Positions 8,523 to 14,668 of a stretch of DNA of 28,252 bases are shown in pieces. The position numbers and the translations under genes were made by a program. The notes beneath the pieces were generated by a model. It was not told the origin of the DNA. It worked only from the letters and a program-made list of their open reading frames with translations, and did not search any database. The stretch's first letter is position 1. Each line of letters opens with the position of its first letter. This DNA is from JAVBMC01 sp031552845 (lineage in GTDB: Bacteria > Verrucomicrobiota > Kiritimatiellia > RFP12 > DVOR01): NCBI GenBank assembly GCA_031552845.1, contig JAVBMC010000038.1, positions 1 through 28,252 of the forward strand. Reading direction: 5' to 3'.

Positions 8523-10121
8523 ATGCATGAATACGATCAGGATGCGTCTTATGACGAAGGCAAAGAGTCGTTGATGAAGCTGTTCGATGAGTCCGAGGTC
8601 GGTTATCTGACCCGCCTCAAGAATATGTTCGTCGGCTTGACTAAATCGTCTGATACCCGTGAGTACAAGGCAGCCCGCATTGAGTTGCAACGTTTATCTG
8701 CTCCATTGGCTGCCATCTTGCTGCCAATCCTCGCGATTCTGGTAATGATTGTCGTCTCGGCTGCCATGCCGGAAAAAACACCGGTTATTGAAATAATTCT
8801 TGTCGACCAGGCTGCTCCCCCTAAGGATCTTGATGAAATCAAGCCGCCGGAACCGCCAAAGCCGATTGATGAGGTGATTGTAAAAATCGATCTTCCGGGG
8901 CCAAAGGTCGAGAATACCAAAACTGAGACTATAACAGAGACATCCAACACAAGTCCCCAACCGACTGATTTTGATGCTGTTGTAAGAACTAAGTCACCTG
9001 TAAAGATGACGGGTGTGTTTGAGTCCCGTAATCCGGGGTTGCGCGGTGCTTTGATTGCTAGTGGCTCTGGAGATGCTCAAACCGAGGCTGCTGTGATGGC
9101 GTCGTTGCGCTGGCTCAAGCACAACCAAAAGCCAAACGGATCGTTTCCTTCTAAGATGAATTCGACGGCAATGACGTCGTTGGGTGTGCTGGCTTTCTTG
9201 GCGCATGGGGAACGTCCGGGCGATCCTAATTGTGAGGAGTTCGGGGATACTGTTCAGAAGGCTGTTGAGTTCCTGATTAGCGCAGGTTCCCGTAATAACG
9301 ATGGCAATGGTTATGCACTGGCAATGCAGGCATATGCGTTGTCGGAAGCTTATGGTATGACGATGAATCCGAATGTCGGGGCGGCTGCGGCTAAGGCTGT
9401 CGAATTGATTGTCAAGGGGCAGCATCCAACCGGCGGCTGGCAGTATAGCATGGCCAATCCGAATGAGCGTGACGATATTTCGTTGGGCGGTTGGTGTGCG
9501 CAGGCTATCAAGGCCGCAAGTTTGGCTAAGGTCAAAGTCGATGGTTTGGAGGAGGCCTACAAGCGTTCGATTAAGGGCATGAAGTATTTATCCAATGCAA
9601 AGAACGGGCGCTTCCAATATGTCAAAGGGCAGGACTCTGTCGGTTTGACGGCTGTTGGCGTATTGTGCATGCAGCTGTTGGGGGCTTCGGGTGATTCGAG
9701 CTGTCTGGCGGGTATGAAAGTGCTGGACGAGCAGTTTGTTCCGACGATTGCTAAGGAAGGTGTTAAAGGCGGAGGCGGTTCGCCTCAATACTATTGCTAC
9801 TACGCGACTCAAGTGCGTTTCTTCCAAGGCGGACAGCGGTGGAAGACGTGGAATGATCAGATGAAGCCGTTGTATCTGACGGGCCAACAGCTGATTAAAG
9901 ATACGTACGAATGGAAGGGCAAGAAGTATGACATGGGGTTCTGGGAGAACGAGGATGGCCACAGCGACCGGCCGACCATGGATACCTGCCTAGCAGCATT
10001 ACAGTTGATGGTGTATTATCGCAACTTGCCGACGACGAAGATTGAAGCGACCGTGCCCATCGAAACCGAAATTGCCCAAGCGCAAAAAGGTGATATTGAT
10101 GTGGATTCCGGCGGACTGTAA
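8523..10121 (+). CDS. TonB-like membrane-anchored toroid protein, copy B
   Basis: This 532-residue paralogue of copy A has the same head, the same helix position (about 61-83) and a nearly identical toroid. The identity includes the segment SFPSKMNSTAMTSLGVLAF and the GSRNNDGNGYALAMQAYALS region, though many codons differ silently. Its periplasmic linker is the outlier of the three: it reads EIKPPEPPKPIDEVIVKID and carries lysines and Thr/Ser-rich text (TKTETITETSNTSPQP) where A and C share an acidic sequence. The tail is GDIDVDSGGL. The start has AGAGGAG 6-7 bases upstream. The strongly kept toroid and free linker suggest that the same target is bound and that anchor or reach has changed; this is inference. 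Confidence 0.85.
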   Translation: MHEYDQDASYDEGKESLMKLFDESEVGYLTRLKNMFVGLTKSSDTREYKAARIELQRLSAPLAAILLPILAILVMIVVSAAMPEKTPVIEIILVDQAAPPKDLDEIKPPEPPKPIDEVIVKIDLPGPKVENTKTETITETSNTSPQPTDFDAVVRTKSPVKMTGVFESRNPGLRGALIASGSGDAQTEAAVMASLRWLKHNQKPNGSFPSKMNSTAMTSLGVLAFLAHGERPGDPNCEEFGDTVQKAVEFLISAGSRNNDGNGYALAMQAYALSEAYGMTMNPNVGAAAAKAVELIVKGQHPTGGWQYSMANPNERDDISLGGWCAQAIKAASLAKVKVDGLEEAYKRSIKGMKYLSNAKNGRFQYVKGQDSVGLTAVGVLCMQLLGASGDSSCLAGMKVLDEQFVPTIAKEGVKGGGGSPQYYCYYATQVRFFQGGQRWKTWNDQMKPLYLTGQQLIKDTYEWKGKKYDMGFWENEDGHSDRPTMDTCLAALQLMVYYRNLPTTKIEATVPIETEIAQAQKGDIDVDSGGL

Positions 10122-10150
10122 AACGCCGTTGCTGGTGTTACAGTAGTGCC

Positions 10151-10193
10151 AAAGGCGGTGCTTGGAAGATGCAGGTGCCGCCTTTTGTTTTTT
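10151..10193 (+). terminator. Rho-independent terminator after toroid copy B
   Basis: AAAGGCGG (10151-10158) pairs with CCGCCTTT (10178-10185) and leads into TTTTGTTTTTT ending at 10193. The T-tract again stops 23 bases before the next start codon (10217). The whole spacer is 95 bp, the same length as the copy A-B spacer, and the two spacers are visibly related in sequence, so gene and terminator were duplicated as a unit. Confidence 0.78.
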
Positions 10194-10216
10194 GGTGTTA
10201 GCCTAAGAAGATGTTT

Positions 10217-11857
10217 ATGCAAAATCATAATCAAGATGAGTTTTATGATGAGGGCAAAGAGTCGTTGATGAAGCTCTTTGATGAGTCTGAAATCGGTTAT
10301 CTGACTCGCCTCAAGAATATGTTCACCGGCTTGGCTAAGCCGGTGGATTCGCGTGAGTATAAAGCGGCTCGTATTGAGGTGCAGCGATTGTCGGCACCGA
10401 TGGCCGCTATCTTTCTTCCGATCATTGCGATTCTGGTGATGATTGTTGTCTCGGCGGTGATGCCGCAGAAGGAAGCGATTATGGTTGCGGATATTGTCGA
10501 ACAAACAATCGAACCGGAAGCGCTCAAGGAGATCGAACCGCCGGAGCCTCCGCCGCCGGATGAAAATGTGCAGGTTGATGTGACGATTGATGCGCCGAGT
10601 GTCAATGCGCCGCCTGCCGAGACCGCGGCGCAGGCAAACGAAATGAGTCCGCAACCGGCAGACTTTGATACTGTTTCGATTGTCAAGTCACCCGTAAAGA
10701 TGAAGAACGTGTTTGGTTCGCGTAGTCCGGGATTGCGTGGCGCATTGATTTCGGGCGGTGGCGGTGATGCCAAGACTGAGGCGGCTGTGATGGCGTCCTT
10801 GCGTTGGCTGAAGCATACCCAAAAAGCGGATGGTTCTTTTATCGCAAACGCGAAAGCGTATGCCGAGAGAGAGGTTGCGATGGCATCGTTGGCGGTCTTG
10901 GCTTTCTTGGCGCATGGTGAACGTCCTGGAGATCCGCAATGCGAGGAGTTTGGTGATACTGTTCAGCGGGCTGTGGAGTTTCTCATCAAGTCAGGTGCGA
11001 AGAAGGGAAGCGGCAGTAATGGCGGGTACGGGTTGGCGATGCAGGCGTATGCCTTATCGGAAGCCTATGGCATGACCATGAATCCGAACGTTGGCGCGGC
11101 TGCGGCGAAAGCGATTGAGCTGATTGTGAAGGGACAGCATGAGACGGGCTGCTGGCAGTATAATATGGAGAATCCGCACCCGCGTGATGACGTGTCGTTA
11201 AGCGGCTGGTGCACGCAGGCTTTAAAGGCCGCGCATTTGGCAAGGGTCAAAGTGAATGGATTGGACGAAGCGTATAAGCGTTCTCTCAAGGGAATGAAGT
11301 TTATGGCCGATCCTAAAACAGGACGTTTCTGGTATGCAAAAGAGTCCGGGAAGAACTCCGAATTATCTGTTGGAATGACATCTATTGCCGTGTTATGTAT
11401 GCAGTTGTTAGGTGCTTCGACAGATCCGGTTTGTCAGGCGGGTATGAAAGTGTTGGATGAAGCATTATCGCAACCAACTTTTAACCCGAAAGAAATTAAA
11501 ACGAATACCCGCCCGACGGCGCAATATTACTGCTACTACGCTACTCAAGTGCGCTTCTTTCAAGGCGGACAGCGCTGGACAACATGGAACAATCAGATGA
11601 AACCATTGTATCTGTCTGCACAACAGCTGATTAAAGATACATACGAGTGGAAGGGGAAAAAGTATGACATGGGGTTCTGGGAGAGTGAAGATCAGCATGC
11701 GGATCACCCGACCATGGATACCTGCCTAGCGGCATTACAGTTGATGGTGTATTACCGTAATTTGCCGACGACGAAGATTGATACGACCGGAACTGTTGAG
11801 TCTGAAATTGCCCACGCCCAAAAGGGTGATATTGATGTGGATACCGGCGGCCTGTAA
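10217..11857 (+). CDS. TonB-like membrane-anchored toroid protein, copy C
   Basis: This is the third paralogue, 546 residues. The start at 10217 is preferred to an in-frame ATG at 10211: AAGAAG lies 6 bases upstream, and the resulting MQNHNQDEFYDEG lines up with MSNHNQDEFYDEG of copy A. Its head, helix and acidic proline-rich linker match copy A almost letter for letter, with a 38-base identical run (10571-10608). The toroid is the most diverged of the three: SFIANAKAYAEREVAMASLAVL replaces the segment A and B share, there is a Gly/Ser-rich insert (KKGSGSNGGYG), and GCWQYNMENP and NPKEIKTNTRPTAQYYCYY replace their counterparts. This copy may recognise something different. It ends the operon, with tail GDIDVDTGGL. 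Confidence 0.85.
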   Translation: MQNHNQDEFYDEGKESLMKLFDESEIGYLTRLKNMFTGLAKPVDSREYKAARIEVQRLSAPMAAIFLPIIAILVMIVVSAVMPQKEAIMVADIVEQTIEPEALKEIEPPEPPPPDENVQVDVTIDAPSVNAPPAETAAQANEMSPQPADFDTVSIVKSPVKMKNVFGSRSPGLRGALISGGGGDAKTEAAVMASLRWLKHTQKADGSFIANAKAYAEREVAMASLAVLAFLAHGERPGDPQCEEFGDTVQRAVEFLIKSGAKKGSGSNGGYGLAMQAYALSEAYGMTMNPNVGAAAAKAIELIVKGQHETGCWQYNMENPHPRDDVSLSGWCTQALKAAHLARVKVNGLDEAYKRSLKGMKFMADPKTGRFWYAKESGKNSELSVGMTSIAVLCMQLLGASTDPVCQAGMKVLDEALSQPTFNPKEIKTNTRPTAQYYCYYATQVRFFQGGQRWTTWNNQMKPLYLSAQQLIKDTYEWKGKKYDMGFWESEDQHADHPTMDTCLAALQLMVYYRNLPTTKIDTTGTVESEIAHAQKGDIDVDTGGL

Positions 11858-11877
11858 GTCGAGGTTGATATTAACGC

Positions 11878-11916
11878 AAAAGGCGGTGCCGGTGAAGGTG
11901 CCGCTTTTTGTATTTT
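11878..11916 (+). terminator. Rho-independent terminator ending the toroid operon
   Basis: AAAAGGCGGTGCC (11878-11890) and GGTGCCGCTTTTT (11897-11909) form a 13-bp stem with three or four G-T pairs around the six-base loop GGTGAA, followed by GTATTTT. It is the strongest of the three related hairpins and the natural end of the transcript. Confidence 0.85.
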
Positions 11917-11930
11917 ACTGAGCGTAAAGG

Positions 11931-11957
11931 CGCCTCTAATAATTTCGCTTAGAGGCG
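11931..11957. repeat. Perfect 9-bp inverted repeat
   Basis: CGCCTCTAA (11931-11939) and TTAGAGGCG (11949-11957) are perfect complements around a nine-base loop. AGAGGCG recurs at 11978-11984, and a CTGA/TCAG mini-palindrome with an A-run lies between. There is no T-run on either strand directly after the stem, so it could be a secondary hairpin behind the operon terminator or a protein site. Confidence 0.6.
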
Positions 11958-12105
11958 TAGGGCTGAAAAAATCAGTCAGAGGCGTGAAGATGCGTAGGAT
12001 GCGGCCTTGGGGGAGGAGAGAAAGCAATATAAGCCGGCACCTTCAATCACATTGTACAGACGTGGCTTAGATACCCCCGTCTCCTCAACTTGCTACCCCT
12101 GACGG

Positions 12106-12303
12106 TTACTTCTAAGTACCCATCCAAGTACTTCCCTGTGCGCAGTTGAACACTTCTAAGTACTCGTCCGATTACTTCCTTGTACGCAGTTGAGTACTTC
12201 CCTGTGCGTAGTCGAACACTTCTAAGTACTCATTCAGGTGCTTCCTTGTGCACGGTTGAGTACTTCTCTATGTACAGTTGAGCATTTCTAAGTACTTGCC
12301 CAA
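12106..12303. repeat. 22-bp tandem repeat array, nine units, 66-bp higher-order period
   Basis: Nine units of exactly 22 bp follow each other without gaps, starting at 12106, 12128, 12150, 12172, 12194, 12216, 12238, 12260 and 12282. Two types exist. Type a has CTTCTAAGTACTC; type b has GTACTTCC, then TGTGCGCA or a variant, then GTTGA. The order is a-b-a-b-b-a-b-b-a, so 12150-12215 and 12216-12281 are two 66-bp higher-order copies. The palindromic tetramer GTAC appears ten times between 12116 and 12308, mostly about 10-12 or 22 bp apart. Because 22 is not a multiple of 3 and stops recur, the array is not coding. It might be an array of protein-binding sites. Confidence 0.85.
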
Positions 12304-12349
12304 AGTACTGCCTCGCGGGGGGACAAAGAAAGGGGGGCTTGATTTCGGG

Positions 12350-13393
12350 TCAGGCTGGGGCGAGGCCGAGGACGGTGAGAAGGGTGTTGATTTCGTCGTC
12401 GGTGCCGATGGTGATGCGCAGGTAGTGCCCGGTTTGGGGGCCAGGGAAGTAGCGCACGTAGATTTTATTTTGCATGAGCACTTGGAAGATTTCTTCGGCA
12501 TTGTCGGCCGGGGGGCGGGCGAAGAGGAAGTTGGAGGCGGAGTCATGAACCTGCCAGCCGGCGGTGCGCAGGGTGCGGGTGAGGCGTTTGCGGGTGGCGA
12601 TGATTTTGCGGGCGTTGTTTTGCATCGAGTCGAGATCGTTCAGCGCAGCGAAGGCGACGGCTTGTGTGATCATGTCGATGTTGTAGGAGTCTTTAACTTT
12701 ATAGAGCGCAGCGATAAGGGGCGTGGGGCCGATGACGTAGCCGAATCGTAGGCCGGCGAGGGAGTAGGATTTGGAGAGAGTCCGCAGTACGAGGGTGTTG
12801 GCGTTGTCGCGCGCGATGGCGAGTGACATGCAGTTTTCCGGGGCGAAGTCGGCGTAGGCTTCGTCAATGAGGACAACGCCATTGAGGGTTTTCGCGAAGT
12901 CGGCAATGTTTTGTTTGGGGAATTGGAGGCTGGTGGGGGCGTTGGGGTTGGCAATGAGGAAGAGGGAGGTTTGGTAGCCATCCGGCATCTGCCAAGTAAA
13001 GGTGTCGTCGAGTTGCACGGGGCGTTTTTCGACGCCGCGGATGTCGGCAAGGACGGGGTAGAGAGAGTAGGATGGGACAAAATAACCGATGGAGCCGTCA
13101 TTCTCAACAAAGGCGCGGGTGCAGAGGGCAAGGATTTCGTCGGAGCCATTGCCTATGAAAATTTGATCGGGGCTGCAGGCGTGGATGGCGGCAATGCGCT
13201 CACGCAGGGCTTTGCAGAGAGGGTCCGGATAGAGGCGCAGGCGGGGCCAATTGAATTCGGCGAGAGCTTCGCCAATAGCGGCGCAAGGAGGGTAAGGGTT
13301 TTCGTTGGTGTTCAACTTGATGATGCCGGTAATGGTAGGTTGTTCGCCGGGAGTGTATCCGGTCATGGCATCGACGTTCTTGGCTATGTACAT
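12350..13393 (-). CDS. hisC: Histidinol-phosphate aminotransferase
   Basis: This cytoplasmic, PLP-dependent enzyme of histidine synthesis swaps the keto group of imidazole-acetol phosphate for an amino group from glutamate. Its 347 residues are normal for the family. The PLP lysine is K208 in RTLSKSYSLAGLRFGY, with D177 and Y180 in LIDEAYADF, and the substrate-side NTNENPYPP near the start. The usual NPNNPTG is NPNAPTS here, a mild deviation. The start MYIAKNVD fits the family; the ribosome binding site is weak. The gene begins 39 bp after a tRNA-Ser on the same strand, with no promoter noticed between them. No other his genes are in the window. The class also includes aromatic aminotransferases, but HisC is the best call. 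Confidence 0.92.
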   Translation of the reverse strand: MYIAKNVDAMTGYTPGEQPTITGIIKLNTNENPYPPCAAIGEALAEFNWPRLRLYPDPLCKALRERIAAIHACSPDQIFIGNGSDEILALCTRAFVENDGSIGYFVPSYSLYPVLADIRGVEKRPVQLDDTFTWQMPDGYQTSLFLIANPNAPTSLQFPKQNIADFAKTLNGVVLIDEAYADFAPENCMSLAIARDNANTLVLRTLSKSYSLAGLRFGYVIGPTPLIAALYKVKDSYNIDMITQAVAFAALNDLDSMQNNARKIIATRKRLTRTLRTAGWQVHDSASNFLFARPPADNAEEIFQVLMQNKIYVRYFPGPQTGHYLRITIGTDDEINTLLTVLGLAPA

Positions 13394-13432
13394 AAGGCAA
13401 CCGCTGGGAATTGGTGGTATATCAGAGGTAAG

Positions 13433-13520
13433 TGGCGGAGGGGGAGGGATTCGAACCCCCGGTGCCTTGCGACACGGCGGTTTTCAAGACCGCTGTTTTA
13501 AACCACTCAACCACCCCTCC
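13433..13520 (-). tRNA. tRNA-Ser (anticodon UGA), CCA encoded
   Basis: Read on the minus strand, GGAGGGG at the 5' end pairs fully with CCCCTCC at the 3' end, followed by discriminator G and an encoded CCA. The anticodon stem-loop GCGGTCTTGAAAACCGC shows anticodon TGA, which reads UCA and related serine codons. The T-arm has GGTTCGAATCC. A long variable arm (TGTC-GCAA-GGCA) is the class II mark of tRNA-Ser. Total length 88 bases with CCA. Confidence 0.96.
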
Positions 13521-13533
13521 GTTTGAGCTGGCT

Positions 13534-13561
13534 ATTGTAGCAGATTAAAGATAGAAATCAA
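13534..13561 (-). promoter_or_regulatory. Sigma70-type promoter of tRNA-Ser and probably hisC
   Basis: On the minus strand, TTGATT (13561-13556) and TACAAT (13539-13534) are 16 bp apart. The expected start point lies about 7 bases before the mature 5' end of the tRNA. Confidence 0.75.
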
Positions 13562-13677
13562 TAGCAAAGCATGGGGAACGGGGAGTAAGTGGTGCTGGAA
13601 GGGTGAAGATTTTGGATGGGATTGTTTGATGTGGTTGGTTTGTATCACCTTAAATGGTATTTGGCGGGGCTTTTGTC

Positions 13678-13706
13678 TCGACTTTTATAGCTTTTTTTGC
13701 TATTAT
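13678..13706 (+). promoter_or_regulatory. Sigma70-type promoter of the iron-sulfur protein gene
   Basis: TCGACT (13678-13683) and TATTAT (13701-13706) are 17 bp apart. Transcription would begin near 13713, only about 13 bases before the ATG at 13726. This also rules out the earlier in-frame ATG at 13654 as the start, since it lies upstream of the promoter. Confidence 0.65.
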
Positions 13707-13725
13707 CCTCATACCTGAATGTTGC

Positions 13726-14628
13726 ATGTTGATTAATGGTCAGAGAGTTGTGCCCTTGGAGGGTGAGTCCGTTTTGGATGTTGCCGCGCGTGTTGGCGTG
13801 GCGGTTCCTGTTTTGTGTTCCGTTCCGGAAGTGCATGCCGAGGGTGGATGCGGGGTGTGTTCGGTGTGGGATGAGGGCTCGAAGCGTTTGTTGCCGGCGT
13901 GTGCGGCTGTGGCGCGTACGGGGTTGGAGATTGTGACGGATTCGGAGGTTGTGCAGCAGGCACGGAAGCGGGCGGTGGAGTTGTTGTTGAGTGATCATTC
14001 TGCGGATTGTATGGCACCGTGTGAGAGGGTGTGTCCGAATAGGTTTGCGGTGCAGCGGTTGTTGAGGGTGGGGTGTCCGGTTGAGTTGCGTGCGCAGTGT
14101 GATGTGTGTCCGGCGCCGTGTGAGAGGGCTTGCCGTAATAAGCTGAGGATTCGTGAGCTGTTGAAGGAATTGCCTGCCGATGATGCTGTTGAGGGGTTGG
14201 CTGTGCGTTATGGGGGTTCTTTTTTTTCAGTGGCATCGCGGGCGGCAGTGGCGGAGTTGAAGGCGGATGCGCGGGGTTGTTTGCAGTGCGGGTGCGGGAA
14301 GCCTTTGGATTGCCGGCTGCGTGAGGCGGCGGAGGTCACGGGGGCTAAGCAGCATCATGGCGGGCGGGCGCGTGGTGTTGTGAGGGAGCGGGCGCGCTGC
14401 GGTTTTGGTTTTGATAGTTCGCGCTGTGTGTTGTGCGGGCTTTGTGTGAAGCGTGCCGCGCAGGCGGATGATGCGTGTGGGGTTGCGTTTGTCGGCAGGG
14501 GTTTTGATATGCGCGTGGGGCTGCCGGTGGGGCGGTCGTGGGATGATGTGGCGGTGGATTGTTTGCGCGATTGCGCGGCGGTGTGCCCGACGGGTGCGAT
14601 GACGATGGAGAAGTTGGCTCAGGCCTAA
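13726..14628 (+). CDS. NuoG-like multi-cluster iron-sulfur (ferredoxin) protein
   Basis: This 300-residue cytoplasmic electron carrier is very rich in cysteine. Residues 1-80 are a [2Fe-2S] domain with C31, C42, C45 and C59, spaced as in the N-terminus of NuoG and NAD-dependent formate dehydrogenase. The segments DCMAPCERVCP and CDVCPAPCERAC resemble the N-terminal iron-sulfur domain of GltD-type reductases. CLQCGCGKPLDC follows, and the end (RCVLCGLCVKR...CRDCAAVCPTGAM) matches the NuoG [4Fe-4S] region. There is no molybdopterin domain, so it is an electron-transfer module without its enzyme. The start at 13726 was chosen because the promoter lies just upstream and the beta-grasp domain begins at once; no clear ribosome binding site was seen. 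Codons end strongly in G/T. Its redox partner is not in the window. Confidence 0.85.
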   Translation: MLINGQRVVPLEGESVLDVAARVGVAVPVLCSVPEVHAEGGCGVCSVWDEGSKRLLPACAAVARTGLEIVTDSEVVQQARKRAVELLLSDHSADCMAPCERVCPNRFAVQRLLRVGCPVELRAQCDVCPAPCERACRNKLRIRELLKELPADDAVEGLAVRYGGSFFSVASRAAVAELKADARGCLQCGCGKPLDCRLREAAEVTGAKQHHGGRARGVVRERARCGFGFDSSRCVLCGLCVKRAAQADDACGVAFVGRGFDMRVGLPVGRSWDDVAVDCLRDCAAVCPTGAMTMEKLAQA

Positions 14629-14668
14629 ATTTATTTTTACCCTAACCTATTAGCAAGCGAATAAACGA

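Larger units (their letters stand above)
11917..12349. other. Non-coding gap between convergent genes
   Basis: About 430 bp lie between the end of toroid copy C (plus) and the end of hisC (minus). The gap holds a perfect inverted repeat at 11931-11957, a nine-unit tandem array at 12106-12303, and otherwise nothing I can interpret. I saw no convincing ORF, promoter or terminator for hisC. A homopolymer-rich patch of G and A (12317-12337) directly follows the array. Confidence 0.7.

Noticed and set aside
6826..11857. Functional squalene or hopene cyclases
   Set aside because: The toroid repeats match, but I find no DxDD-type acid motif, and the membrane helix with periplasmic exposure does not fit a known cyclase.
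12106..12303. Possible CRISPR array
   Set aside because: The 22-bp units follow each other with no unique spacers and vary internally, and no cas gene is near.
12106..12303. Possible replication-origin iterons
   Set aside because: The 22-bp period fits iterons, but no replication initiator gene, DnaA boxes or AT-rich melting region are beside it; kept only as an option in the findings.
13654..13725. Upstream in-frame extension of the iron-sulfur protein (MVFGGAFVSTF...)
   Set aside because: It would place the start codon upstream of a TCGACT-17-TATTAT promoter and add a hydrophobic stretch to a cytoplasmic beta-grasp domain that starts naturally at 13726.
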